Origin: Pseudoxanthomonas sp. X-1
GTDB lineage: Bacteria > Pseudomonadota > Gammaproteobacteria > Xanthomonadales > Xanthomonadaceae
Length of the DNA stretch: 64,000 nt
NCBI RefSeq assembly: GCF_020042665.1
Contig: NZ_CP083376.1
Coordinates: 3,818,001-3,882,000 of the forward strand
Reading direction: 5' to 3'
Shown here: positions 39,464 to 48,595 of the stretch, piece after piece
How positions within the stretch are numbered: the stretch's first letter is position 1
Layout of the letters: every line of letters starts with the position of its first letter
Position numbers and translations under genes: made by a program
The notes under the pieces: model-generated
Database searches by the model: none
What the model saw: only the letters and a program-made list of their open reading frames with translations
Told to the model about the DNA's origin: nothing

Positions 39464-40687
39464 TTGGACATCAAGCCCATCCTTTCCGCCCTCTCCCGCC
39501 ACCGCGTCGCTTCGGTGCTGATCGCCATGGAGATCGCGCTGGCCTGTGCGGTGCTGTGCAACGCGATCTTCCTGGTCTCCGCGCGGCTGGATCTGATGCG
39601 GCTGAACAGCGGGATTCCCGAGGGCGCGCTGGCCACGGTGGCGTTCTCCGGATGCGACGGCTGCGGCGCCGCCGACGTCAACGGCAGAGCCGTGGCGGCC
39701 CTGGCGGCCATCCCGGGCGTCAGCGCCGTCGGGGTCGCCAACACCGTGCCATTCGGGCAGCGCGCAGGCTATGCGGGGATCAACCTCGACCGGGAAGGCA
39801 ATCACTTCGGCGGTGTGCTGCACTTCTACAAGTTCGACGCCGGCGCGATCGCCGCGCTCGGTCTGGTGCCATCGCAGGGCGACAGGTTCGCGCCCGACGA
39901 TTTCCGGACCATCGGCCAGGAAGATTTCCTGCCCGCCGATGGTCAGGTCTGGATCACGCAAGCGCTGGCCGATCATCTCTGGCCTGGCCAGGCGGCGTTG
40001 GGACGCGAGTTCTGGATGAGCGACTCGCACTTCCGCGTCAAGGGCGTCCTGCCGCACCTGGCGGTGACCGATCCGGGCCGTAGCGAGGAGGGCCTGGCGG
40101 GGGCCGAGTGGTCGGTCGCGGTGCCGGTCACGCGCGATGCGCTGCTGGGTCGCTATGTGGTGCGCGCCGATCCGCGCGACCTGCCGCGCGTCGCCTTGGC
40201 CGCGCGCGATGCGCTGGCGCGCGCGGTGCCCGAGGCGGTGGTCGATCAGGCCGAGAGCGCGCCGGTCTCCTCGCTGCGGGAGAAGTACTTCCAGACCGAC
40301 CGCGCCATGGCCGGGCTGCTGGTGGCCGTGATCGCCGCGATGCTGCTGGTGACCGCGCTAGGCATCGTCGGGCTGGCCAGCTTCTGGGTGGCCCAGCGCA
40401 CCAAGCAGATCGGCATCCGCCGCGCGCTGGGCGCCACGCGCACGGACATCCTGCGCTACTTCCAGACCGAGAACTTCCTGCTGGCCAGCGCCGGCATCGC
40501 GCTGGGCATGTTGCTGGCCTACGGCGGCAACCTGCTGCTGATGAAGTACTTCGAACTGGCGCGCCTGCCGCTGGCCTACCTGCCCGTCGGCGCCTTGCTG
40601 CTGTGGATCGTCGGCCAGCTGGCCGTGCTGGGGCCCGCACTGCGCGCCGCCTCGATTCCGCCCGTCGTCGCCACCCGCGCTGCCTGA
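39464..40687 (+). CDS. FtsX/MacB-type permease, B-type subunit 1
   Basis: 407 residues from a TTG start with GAGGAG 6 nt upstream, 10 bp after A1. Helix 1 about 17-40 (SVLIAMEIALACAVLCNAIF), periplasmic domain (about 45-280), three C-terminal helices, and the B-type signature GLASFWVAQRTKQIGIRRAL then ATRTDILRYFQTENFLL. Contains a local CDGC pair in the periplasmic domain not seen in the other B subunits. Expected to pair with A1 as a heterodimer, as LolC pairs with LolE. Confidence 0.87.
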   Translation: MDIKPILSALSRHRVASVLIAMEIALACAVLCNAIFLVSARLDLMRLNSGIPEGALATVAFSGCDGCGAADVNGRAVAALAAIPGVSAVGVANTVPFGQRAGYAGINLDREGNHFGGVLHFYKFDAGAIAALGLVPSQGDRFAPDDFRTIGQEDFLPADGQVWITQALADHLWPGQAALGREFWMSDSHFRVKGVLPHLAVTDPGRSEEGLAGAEWSVAVPVTRDALLGRYVVRADPRDLPRVALAARDALARAVPEAVVDQAESAPVSSLREKYFQTDRAMAGLLVAVIAAMLLVTALGIVGLASFWVAQRTKQIGIRRALGATRTDILRYFQTENFLLASAGIALGMLLAYGGNLLLMKYFELARLPLAYLPVGALLLWIVGQLAVLGPALRAASIPPVVATRAA

Positions 40688-40702
40688 CGCCCGAGGATCG
40701 CC

Positions 40703-42007
40703 ATGCTCGCCTACTACTTCAACCTGGCCCTGCGCAGCTTCAGACGCAACAAGGTGCTGACCGCGCTGATGGTGCTGGCCATCGCGATGGGGATCGGCGC
40801 CACCATGACGACGCTGACGGTGTTCCACGTGCTGTCGGGCGACCCGATCCCCGCCAAGAGCGACCGGCTGTTCATCGTCCAGCTCGATCCGGAGCCGGTG
40901 GCGAACTACAAGCCCGGCGAAGAACCGGAAGAGCAGCTGACGCGCTTCGATGCCGAGGAACTGCTGCGGCAGGGCAAGGCCAAGCGCCAGGCGCTGATGA
41001 CCGGCGGCGGCACGGTGGTGCAGGCGGCGGGCAGCAGCCTCAAGCCGTTCGTGATCGACACGCGCTGGAACTCGGCGGATTTCTTCCCGATGTTCGAGGT
41101 GCCGTTCCTGTACGGCCACGGCTGGAGCGCGGCGGACGATCAGGGCCGCGCGCGTGTGGCCGTGCTCTCCAAAAAGCTCAACGACAAGCTGTTCGGCGGC
41201 GCCGACAGCACCGGCAGGACGATCCGCCTGGGCGACCACGACTTCCGCATCGTCGGGGTCACCGACGACTGGGCGCCGCAGCCGCACTTCTACGACCTCA
41301 ACGTCGGCAGTTACGGCAGCGATGAGCAGCTGTTCGCGCCGTACTCCACCGCCATCGAGCTGAAGCTCTGGGGCAACGGCACCACCAACTGCTTCGGCAA
41401 GAACCCCACCAACGATCCGCGCGACCTCAACGCGCCCTGCGTCTGGACGCAGTACTGGGTGGAACTGGAGAACTCCGCGCAGGCCGGCGACTTCAAGGCC
41501 TACCTGGACAACTACTCGCGCGAGCAGAAGGCGGCCGGCCGCTTCGAGCGCGAGCCGAACACGCGCCTGCGCGACGTGATGCAGTGGCTGGATTACAACC
41601 ACGTGGTGCCGGGCGATGTGCGGCTGCAGCTGTGGCTCGCGTTCGGCTTCCTGATGGTCTGCCTGCTCAACACCGTCGGCCTGCTGCTGGCCAAGTTCCT
41701 GCGCCGCAGCGGCGAGATCGGCGTGCGTCGCGCGCTGGGCGCCAGTCGCGCCGAGGTCTTCAAGCAATGCCTGGTGGAAGCCGGAACCATCGGCCTGGCG
41801 GGCGCGGTGCTTGGCCTCGGCGTGGCCGAGCTGGGCCTGTGGGCGGTGCGCCATCGCCCGACCCAGTACGCGGCGCTGGCGCAGCTGGACGGCACGATGC
41901 TGCTGCTGACCTTCGTCCTGGCCCTGCTCGCCAGCCTGCTCGCGGGCCTGCTGCCGGCCTGGCGCGCGATGCAGATCACACCCGCGGTGCAGCTCAAGAC
42001 GCAATGA
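40703..42007 (+). CDS. FtsX/MacB-type permease, A-type subunit 2
   Basis: 434 residues. N-terminus MLAYYFNLALRSFRRNKVLT, helix 1 about 20-42, then HVLSGDPIPAKSDRLF at the start of the periplasmic domain, Cys pair CFGKNPTNDPRDLNAPC, and C-terminal helices with LLLAKFLRRSGEIGVRRALG, ending TPAVQLKTQ. Very close to A3 and A5, suggesting recent duplication. 15 bp after B1 and 75 bp before B2. Confidence 0.88.
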   Translation: MLAYYFNLALRSFRRNKVLTALMVLAIAMGIGATMTTLTVFHVLSGDPIPAKSDRLFIVQLDPEPVANYKPGEEPEEQLTRFDAEELLRQGKAKRQALMTGGGTVVQAAGSSLKPFVIDTRWNSADFFPMFEVPFLYGHGWSAADDQGRARVAVLSKKLNDKLFGGADSTGRTIRLGDHDFRIVGVTDDWAPQPHFYDLNVGSYGSDEQLFAPYSTAIELKLWGNGTTNCFGKNPTNDPRDLNAPCVWTQYWVELENSAQAGDFKAYLDNYSREQKAAGRFEREPNTRLRDVMQWLDYNHVVPGDVRLQLWLAFGFLMVCLLNTVGLLLAKFLRRSGEIGVRRALGASRAEVFKQCLVEAGTIGLAGAVLGLGVAELGLWAVRHRPTQYAALAQLDGTMLLLTFVLALLASLLAGLLPAWRAMQITPAVQLKTQ

Positions 42008-42082
42008 GACAGGAGTGACACTCCACCGCCACGCATCGCCCCACGCGCCCCACCCACTCACGCCTCGCGGCAAGAGGATCCC

Positions 42083-43309
42083 ATGGAAATCCGCCCCATC
42101 TTCTCGGCCCTGCGCCGGCACAAGACCGCCGCCGCGCTGATCGTGCTCGAGATCGCGGTGAGCTGCGCCATCGTGTGCAATGCGCTGTTCCTGATTGCCC
42201 AGCGCGTCGACAACCTGAACCTGCCCAGCGGGATCGCCGAGGACCAGCTGCTGCATATCCGCCTGAGCGGGGTCGGCAAGGACGACAACGCCGACGCGCG
42301 CACCGAGGAAGACCTGGCGGCCCTGCGCGCCATCCCCGGCGTCGTCGCCGTCACCACCAGCAACCAGCTGCCTTTCCGCAATGGCTCGTCGAACAGCGGG
42401 CTCAGCCTCAGCCCCGAGCAGGTGGACAACACGCTCAACGCGGCCGCCTACCGCGTCGGCCGCGACGCGATCAAGACCTTCGGACTGAAACTCGTCGCGG
42501 GGCGTGACTTCAACGCTGACGAATACCTGCTGGGCAGTGAGCTGAACAAGCCGGACATCGATTTCAGCAAGGTGGCCGCGTCCATCATCGTCAGCAGCGC
42601 GACGGCCAAGAAGCTGTTCCCGAATGCGCCGGCCGTCGGCAAGACGGTGTACATGTCGCAGACGCCGCTGCACATCGTCGGCGTGGTCGAGACCCTCACC
42701 CGCCCGACCTTGAATGGCGGCAACCGCACCTACTCGATGCTGCTGCCGATCCGCGACAACTACAACAGCATGGGCCGCTACATCATCCGCGTCAGCGACC
42801 CCTCGCGGCGCGACGAGGTGATGAAGGCCGCCCTGGCGACGCTGGACAGGATCGACAGCAGCCGCCTGGTGCTGAACAACGAGACCTACCAGGACGTGCG
42901 CGCGGATTACTTCAGCGCCGACCGCGACATGATCGGCCTGCTGGGCGTGGTCTGCGCCGCGCTGCTGCTGGTCACCGCGCTGGGCATCATCGGCCTGGCC
43001 AGCTTCTGGGTGGCCCAGCGCACGCGCCAGATCGGCGTGCGCCGCGCGCTGGGCGCCACGCGGGCGCAGATCCTGCGCTACTTCCAGGTGGAGAACTTCC
43101 TGCTGGTCGGCATGGGCATCGCCCTGGGGATGCTGCTGGCCTATGCGCTCAATCAACTGCTGATGAGCCGCTACGAGCTGCCGCGCCTGCCGCTGGCCTA
43201 CCTGCCCGCCGGCGCGATGGTGCTGTGGCTGCTCGGCCAGGTGGCCGTGCTGTGGCCCGCCCGTCGCGCCGCGGCCGTACCGCCCGCCATCGCCACCCGC
43301 AGCGCCTGA
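42083..43309 (+). CDS. FtsX/MacB-type permease, B-type subunit 2
   Basis: 408 residues. MEIRPIFSALRRHKTAAALI start with helix 1 about 18-40, periplasmic domain with DNAAD-type acidic loop early (KDDNADARTEEDL), signature GLASFWVAQRTRQIGVRRAL, and the C-terminal AVLWPARRAAAVPPAIATRS tail shared with B3 and B5. The 75-bp spacer before it contains the palindrome GGAGTGACACTCC (42012-42024). Partner of A2 by position. Confidence 0.87.
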   Translation: MEIRPIFSALRRHKTAAALIVLEIAVSCAIVCNALFLIAQRVDNLNLPSGIAEDQLLHIRLSGVGKDDNADARTEEDLAALRAIPGVVAVTTSNQLPFRNGSSNSGLSLSPEQVDNTLNAAAYRVGRDAIKTFGLKLVAGRDFNADEYLLGSELNKPDIDFSKVAASIIVSSATAKKLFPNAPAVGKTVYMSQTPLHIVGVVETLTRPTLNGGNRTYSMLLPIRDNYNSMGRYIIRVSDPSRRDEVMKAALATLDRIDSSRLVLNNETYQDVRADYFSADRDMIGLLGVVCAALLLVTALGIIGLASFWVAQRTRQIGVRRALGATRAQILRYFQVENFLLVGMGIALGMLLAYALNQLLMSRYELPRLPLAYLPAGAMVLWLLGQVAVLWPARRAAAVPPAIATRSA

Positions 43310-43324
43310 CCATCCGGAGCCCCC

Positions 43325-44629
43325 ATGTTCGCCTACTACTTCAATCTGGCCCTGCGCAGCTTCAGGCGCAACAAGGTGCTGACCGCGCTGATGGTGCTGG
43401 CCATCGCCTTGGGCATCGGCGTATCGATGACCACGCTGACGGTGTTCCACGTGCTGTCGGGCGACCCGATCCCGGGCAAGAGCGACCGGCTGTTCTACGC
43501 GCAGCTGGACCCGTTTCCGATCGACGGCTACACGCCCGGGGACGAGCCGCAGACCGACATGAGCCGTTACGACGCCGAGACGCTGCTGGCGCAGAAGCGC
43601 GCCAAGCGCCAGGCCATGATGACCGGCGGCAGCATCACCGTCCAACCGCAAGGGACGGCGATCAAGCCCTTCGTCCTCAGCGCGCGCTATACCTCGGCCG
43701 ACTTCTTCGCGATGTTCGAGGTGCCCTTCGTCTACGGCCGCGGCTGGTCCGCGCAGGACGATAGCGGCCAGGCCCGTGTGGTGGTGATCGCGCGAACGTT
43801 GAACGACAAGCTGTTCGGCGGCGCCGACAGCACCGGCAAGACGCTGCGCCTGGACGGACACGACTTCCAGATCGTCGGCGTGATCGACACCTGGGATCCG
43901 CAGCCGCTGTTCTACGACCTCGCCGTGGCGACCTACGGCACCCATGAGCAGGTCTTCGAGCCGTTCCAGACCGCCATGGGTCTGCACCAGTCGCGCAGCG
44001 GCAACATGAACTGCTACGGCGACAACGTCACCGCCGACGCCACCGCACGCGAGGCGCCGTGCGCCTTCGTGCAGTACTGGGTGGAGCTGGAGCGCGCCTC
44101 GCAGGCGGCCGACTTCAAGACCTATCTGGACCAGTACTCGCAGCAGCAGAAGGACGCCGGCCGCTACCAGCGCCCGCCCAACACGCGGCTGCGCGATGTC
44201 ATGGACTGGCTGGATTACCAGCAGGCGGTGCCGGGCGATGTGCGCCTGCAGCTGTGGCTGGCGCTGGCGTTCCTGCTGGTCTGCCTGGTCAACACCGTCG
44301 GCCTGCTGCTGGCCAAGTTCCTGCGTCGCAGCGGCGAGATCGGCGTGCGCCGCGCGCTGGGCGCCAGCCGCACGGAAGTCTTCAAACAGTGCCTGGTCGA
44401 GGCCGGCAGCATCGGGCTGGTCGGCGGCGTGATCGGCCTGGGCCTGGCGGAACTGGGCCTGTGGGTGGTCCGCCATCGGCCCACGCAGTACGCCGAGCTG
44501 GCGCACCTGGACGGATCGATGCTGCTGCTGACCTTCGTGCTGGCGCTGCTGTCCAGCCTGCTGGCCGGCGCGCTGCCGGCCTGGCGCGCGATGCAGATCA
44601 CGCCTGCCGTGCAGTTGAAAACACAGTAG
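43325..44629 (+). CDS. FtsX/MacB-type permease, A-type subunit 3
   Basis: 434 residues, closest to A2: MFAYYFNLALRSFRRNKVLT, HVLSGDPIPGKSDRLF, Cys pair CYGDNVTADATAREAPC, LLLAKFLRRSGEIGVRRALG and ending TPAVQLKTQ. Four predicted membrane helices and a periplasmic domain of about 260 residues. 15 bp after B2, 147 bp before B3. Confidence 0.88.
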   Translation: MFAYYFNLALRSFRRNKVLTALMVLAIALGIGVSMTTLTVFHVLSGDPIPGKSDRLFYAQLDPFPIDGYTPGDEPQTDMSRYDAETLLAQKRAKRQAMMTGGSITVQPQGTAIKPFVLSARYTSADFFAMFEVPFVYGRGWSAQDDSGQARVVVIARTLNDKLFGGADSTGKTLRLDGHDFQIVGVIDTWDPQPLFYDLAVATYGTHEQVFEPFQTAMGLHQSRSGNMNCYGDNVTADATAREAPCAFVQYWVELERASQAADFKTYLDQYSQQQKDAGRYQRPPNTRLRDVMDWLDYQQAVPGDVRLQLWLALAFLLVCLVNTVGLLLAKFLRRSGEIGVRRALGASRTEVFKQCLVEAGSIGLVGGVIGLGLAELGLWVVRHRPTQYAELAHLDGSMLLLTFVLALLSSLLAGALPAWRAMQITPAVQLKTQ

Positions 44630-44720
44630 GCGAGGACAGCGTGGAGAGAAAAGAGACACCAAGGCGAGCACCGCCAGCCGTTCCTCCGCCGGACGCTTCG
44701 CGGCCCCGCACGCGCCTGTC

Positions 44721-44760
44721 GCTTCCTCCCGCTCGTTCCCCGTTCCTCCCCGCTCGTTCC
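44721..44760. repeat. Spacer repeats CTCGTTCC / GTTCCTCC between A3 and B3
   Basis: CTCGTTCC at 44732-44739 and 44753-44760 (21 bp apart, three times seven) with GTTCCTCC at 44742 between them, in a pyrimidine-rich tract of the 147-bp spacer. Same base theme as the adaptor-ATPase spacer. No gene in the spacer. Confidence 0.6.
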
Positions 44761-44776
44761 TAGCTCCAGGACTCCC

Positions 44777-46012
44777 ATGGAAATCCGCCCCATCCTGTCC
44801 ACCCTGCGCCGCCACAAGACCGCCGCCGCGCTGATCGTGGTGGAGATCGCGCTGACCTGCGCGATCATCTGCAACGCGCTGTTCATCGTCGGCCAGCGCT
44901 GGGAGGCGCTGCGCGAGACCAGCGGGGTCGACGAGCAGCAGCTGGTCACGGTCTCGCTCAGTGGCGTGGGCCCACAGACCGACGTCGATGCACTGACCCA
45001 GCAGGACCTGGGCGCGCTGCGCGCGATCCCCGGCGTGGCCAGCGTGGCGCTGGTCAATCAGCTGCCGTTCCGCCGCGGCTCCAACAACTCCTCGCTTGCC
45101 ACGCAACCGGATCAGAAGATTCCCACCCTCAGCGCGGCCTTCTACACCGGCGCCGAGGGCACGCTGAAGACCCTGGGCCTGCGCCTGGCGGCGGGACGCG
45201 ACTTCGCGGCGGACGAATACATGGACTGGTCCGAGCTGATGAAGCAGGTGGACGGCAACAACGGCGTGCCGCTGCGCACGATGCCGCTGATCGTGTCGCG
45301 CGAGGCGGCCAACAAGCTGTTCCCGGGCGAGAGCGCGGTCGGCCACAAGGTCTACATGGCCAACGTGCCGATGCTGATCGTCGGCGTAGTCGAGCGATTG
45401 CGCCGGCCCAACACGGTCAATGGCGACACCGGCTACTCGATGCTGATTCCGGTGCGCACGCCCTACGAAAACGGCGGTCTGTACGTGCTGCGGGTCCGCG
45501 ACCCGGCCCAGCGTGCGCCGATCCTGCGTCAGGCGGTCGCCGCGCTCGAGCGCGTGGCCAGCAACCGCCTGATCATGGACAGCAAGACCTACGAGGAATG
45601 GCGCAGCGACTACATGAGCAAGGACCGCGACATGATGGGCCTGCTGCTGGCGCTGTGCGCGCTGCTGTTGCTGGTCACCGCGCTGGGCATCATCGGCCTG
45701 GCCAGCTTCTGGGTGGCCCAGCGCACGCGCCAGATCGGCGTGCGCCGCGCGCTGGGCGCGACCAAGGGCCAGATCCTGCGTTACTTCCAGACCGAGAACT
45801 TCCTGCTGGTCACCCTGGGCATCGTGCTGGGCATGGGCCTGGCCTATGCGCTCAACCAGTTGCTGATGCGCCATTACGAGCTGCCGCGACTGCCGCTGTG
45901 GTACCTGCCCGTCGGCGCGCTGCTGCTGTGGGCACTGGGCCAGCTGGCCGTGCTGTGGCCCGCGCGCCGGGCGGCGGCCGTGCCGCCGGCCATCGCCACC
46001 CGCAGCGCCTGA
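44777..46012 (+). CDS. FtsX/MacB-type permease, B-type subunit 3
   Basis: 411 residues. MEIRPILSTLRRHKTAAALI start, helix 1 about 18-40, periplasmic domain about 45-290, signature GLASFWVAQRTRQIGVRRAL then ATKGQILRYFQTENFLL, and the shared AVLWPARRAAAVPPAIATRS tail. Very close to B2 and B5. Follows the longest spacer of the array. Confidence 0.87.
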   Translation: MEIRPILSTLRRHKTAAALIVVEIALTCAIICNALFIVGQRWEALRETSGVDEQQLVTVSLSGVGPQTDVDALTQQDLGALRAIPGVASVALVNQLPFRRGSNNSSLATQPDQKIPTLSAAFYTGAEGTLKTLGLRLAAGRDFAADEYMDWSELMKQVDGNNGVPLRTMPLIVSREAANKLFPGESAVGHKVYMANVPMLIVGVVERLRRPNTVNGDTGYSMLIPVRTPYENGGLYVLRVRDPAQRAPILRQAVAALERVASNRLIMDSKTYEEWRSDYMSKDRDMMGLLLALCALLLLVTALGIIGLASFWVAQRTRQIGVRRALGATKGQILRYFQTENFLLVTLGIVLGMGLAYALNQLLMRHYELPRLPLWYLPVGALLLWALGQLAVLWPARRAAAVPPAIATRSA

Positions 46013-46028
46013 CCTGTCCGGAACGCCC

Positions 46029-47336
46029 ATGTTCGCCTACTACTTCACCCTGGCCCTGCGCAGCTTCAGGCGCACCAAGGTCCTGACCGCGCTGATGGTG
46101 CTGGCCATCGCGCTGGGCATCGGTGCATCGATGACGATGCTGACGGTGCTGCACAACCTCTCCGGCGACCCGCTGCCCTCGCGCAGTGACGTGCTCTACC
46201 ACCCGCAGGTCGATCCGCGCCCGGCGCGCCTGGCCGGCGCCGACCCGGAGCCGCCGGACGATCTGGCCTGGCAGGACGCGCTCAACCTGTACGCGCTGCC
46301 GGGCGCCAGCCGGCGCGTGCTGACCAGCGCCAACTGGCTGCCGACGCGGCTGGACGCGGCCGGCAGCCCGCTGACGATGCGCGACACGCGCGCGGCCACG
46401 GCCGACCTGTTCGCCATGTTCGACATTCCCTTCGTCTACGGATCGGGCTGGTCGCAGGCCGACGACGAGAAGCGCGCGCAAGTGGTGGTGATCACCCGCT
46501 CGCTCAACGATGCGCTGTTCGGCGGCGCCGACAGCGTCGGGCGCACGCTGGTGATCGCCACGCGCAACTTCCGCGTGGTCGGCGTGATCGAGAACTGGAA
46601 CCCGCAGCCGCGCTTCTACGATCTCAACTCCAGCACCTTCGGCAAGGCCGCGCAGCTGTACATGCCGTTCTTCACCTGGCTGGAGCTGCCCCAGGACTAC
46701 GGCTACGGGCCGATGGCCTGCTGGGGCCAGGGCAGCACCGGGCTGCACGATCCCAAGGCGCCGAACTGCACCTGGGCGCAGTTCTGGGTGCAGCTGGACG
46801 ACGCGGCGCAGGCGTCGGCCTATCGCCGGGCGCTGGAGAACTACAGCGCCCAGCAGCGCCAGCTGGGGCGTTTCGAACGCGCCCCCAACGTGCGCCTGCG
46901 CGGCCTGGTGGACTGGCTGGATTACAAGCGCGTGGTGCCGGCGACGGTGCGCATGCAGACCTGGATCGCCTTCGGCGTGCTGCTGGTGTGCCTGGTCAAC
47001 GCGGTGGGACTGCTGGTCTCCAAGTTCATGCGCAAGGCCGGCGAGGTGGGCGTGCGCCGGGCGCTCGGCGCCAGCCGCCGCGCGGTGTTCGCCCAGTGCA
47101 TGACCGAGTCGGCGCTGATCGGCGCGCTGGGCGGCGCGGCCGGCCTGCCCCTGGCCTGGCTTGGCCTGTGGCTGGTGCGGCAGCAGCCCATGAGCTACGC
47201 CGCTTCGGTGCATCTGGATCCGCAGATGCTGCTCGTGGCGCTGATGGTGGCCGTCGGCGCGGCCGTGCTGGCCGGCGTGTGGCCGGCCTGGCGGGCCTCA
47301 CGCATCGCCCCCGCCCTGCAGGTGAAATCGCTATGA
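46029..47336 (+). CDS. FtsX/MacB-type permease, A-type subunit 4
   Basis: 435 residues. MFAYYFTLALRSFRRTKVLT start and helix 1 like the A2 group, but the periplasmic domain has diverged (VLTSANWLPTRLDAAGSPLT). Cys pair CWGQGSTGLHDPKAPNC is kept; signature is LLVSKFMRKAGEVGVRRALG and the end is APALQVKSL. The stop overlaps the B4 start (ATGA), the only overlapping pair in the array. Confidence 0.87.
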   Translation: MFAYYFTLALRSFRRTKVLTALMVLAIALGIGASMTMLTVLHNLSGDPLPSRSDVLYHPQVDPRPARLAGADPEPPDDLAWQDALNLYALPGASRRVLTSANWLPTRLDAAGSPLTMRDTRAATADLFAMFDIPFVYGSGWSQADDEKRAQVVVITRSLNDALFGGADSVGRTLVIATRNFRVVGVIENWNPQPRFYDLNSSTFGKAAQLYMPFFTWLELPQDYGYGPMACWGQGSTGLHDPKAPNCTWAQFWVQLDDAAQASAYRRALENYSAQQRQLGRFERAPNVRLRGLVDWLDYKRVVPATVRMQTWIAFGVLLVCLVNAVGLLVSKFMRKAGEVGVRRALGASRRAVFAQCMTESALIGALGGAAGLPLAWLGLWLVRQQPMSYAASVHLDPQMLLVALMVAVGAAVLAGVWPAWRASRIAPALQVKSL

Positions 47337-48580
47337 GCCCCTTCGAGACCGTCCGCCCCATCCTCAGCGCGCTGCGCAGCCACCGCGCCGCCGCCCTGCT
47401 GCTGGCGCTGGAAATCGCCCTGACCCTGGCGGTGCTGTGCAACCTGGTGTTCATCGTTTCGGGCAATCTGCAGCGCGCGCGCACGCCGACCGGCGTCCCC
47501 GAGTCCGACATCGCCCTGATCCAGAGCATCGGCGTGATCGGCGCGGACAACCCCGGCACCGCCGGCAGCAACCTGGCCACGCTGCAGTCGGTGCCAGGCG
47601 TGCTGTCGGCGGCCTACGGCGGGCCGCCGCTCTGGCGCGTGGACCGCATCGGCCTGTTCGACAGCGCCGATGCGCAGCAGCCGCTGGCGCAGGCGTATGT
47701 ATTCGCCGGCAGCCAGGGACTCAACCGCACGCTGGGAGTGCGCATCGTCGAAGGCCGGGACATCGAGGACGCCGAACTGCCCGGCGTGGCCGAACTGGCC
47801 GGTGATCCTGCCTCCACGCCTTCGGCCAGCCGGCAGATGCCGGCCCTGCTGACCGCGCCCTTGGCCAGGAAGCTGTTCCCGGGCCAGGCGGCAATCGGCC
47901 AGATCCTGCACGCGAACATCTTCGACACGCCGATCAATCTGCGCGTGGTCGGCGTGATGGCGCCGGTGCGCGCGGCGATCACCGGGCGCGCCGAGGACGC
48001 CGACGCGGTGCTGACCGAGTTCCGCGTGGCCGGCGAGGGCCTGGGCGGCGGCTACATGATCCGCAGCCAGCCCGGCCAGCTGGCGCAGGTGCTGCCGCTG
48101 GCGGCCCGCGCCATGCAGCAGGCCAATCCCGGGCATGTGCAGCAGCGCGTGGTGCCCATGACCAGCCTGCGCGAGGAGCAGTTCCGCAACGATACGGCCA
48201 CCAACCGCATGCTGCTGACGATCATGGGCATCCTGCTGACGGTCACCGCGCTGGGCGTGGGCGGCCTGGCCAGCTTCTGGGTGCAGCAGCGCACCAAGCA
48301 GATCGGCATCCGTCGCGCGCTGGGCGCCACCCGCAACGACATCCTGCGCTACTTCCAGCTGGAGAACTTCCTGATCGTGGGCGGCGGCGTGGCGATCGGC
48401 GCGCTGCTGGCCTTCGTGCTCAACCAGTGGCTGATGCAGCACTACGAACTGGACCGCCTCGACGTGAAGACCGTCCTGGCCGGCGTGGTGGCGGTCTGCC
48501 TGCTGGGCCAGCTGGCCGTCCTCGGACCGGCCCTGCGCGCCGCCTCCATTCCGCCCGTTGTCGCCACCCGCAGCGCCTGA
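47333..48580 (+). CDS. FtsX/MacB-type permease, B-type subunit 4
   Basis: 415 residues from the ATG that overlaps the A4 stop; the frame is open upstream inside A4. MSPFETVRPILSALRSHRAA start, helix 1 about 20-42, divergent periplasmic domain (SIGVIGADNPGTAGSNLATL), signature GLASFWVQQRTKQIGIRRAL, ending RAASIPPVVATRSA like B1. Pair A4/B4 forms its own sequence type. Confidence 0.87.
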   Translation: MSPFETVRPILSALRSHRAAALLLALEIALTLAVLCNLVFIVSGNLQRARTPTGVPESDIALIQSIGVIGADNPGTAGSNLATLQSVPGVLSAAYGGPPLWRVDRIGLFDSADAQQPLAQAYVFAGSQGLNRTLGVRIVEGRDIEDAELPGVAELAGDPASTPSASRQMPALLTAPLARKLFPGQAAIGQILHANIFDTPINLRVVGVMAPVRAAITGRAEDADAVLTEFRVAGEGLGGGYMIRSQPGQLAQVLPLAARAMQQANPGHVQQRVVPMTSLREEQFRNDTATNRMLLTIMGILLTVTALGVGGLASFWVQQRTKQIGIRRALGATRNDILRYFQLENFLIVGGGVAIGALLAFVLNQWLMQHYELDRLDVKTVLAGVVAVCLLGQLAVLGPALRAASIPPVVATRSA

Positions 48581-48595
48581 CCCTCCGGAGAGCCC

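Noticed and set aside
42012..42024. Palindrome GGAGTGACACTCC in the A2-B2 spacer as an operator
   Set aside because: A single short palindrome in a GC-rich spacer with no promoter beside it; chance occurrence is likely.
40358..46030. A minus-strand open frame of about 1890 codons antisense to the permease array
   Set aside because: The translation is low-complexity (His, Gln, Ala, Arg, Gly and Asp rich) and mirrors conserved plus-strand codons; GC-rich genes of this family commonly leave such antisense frames open. No domain or ribosome site supports it.
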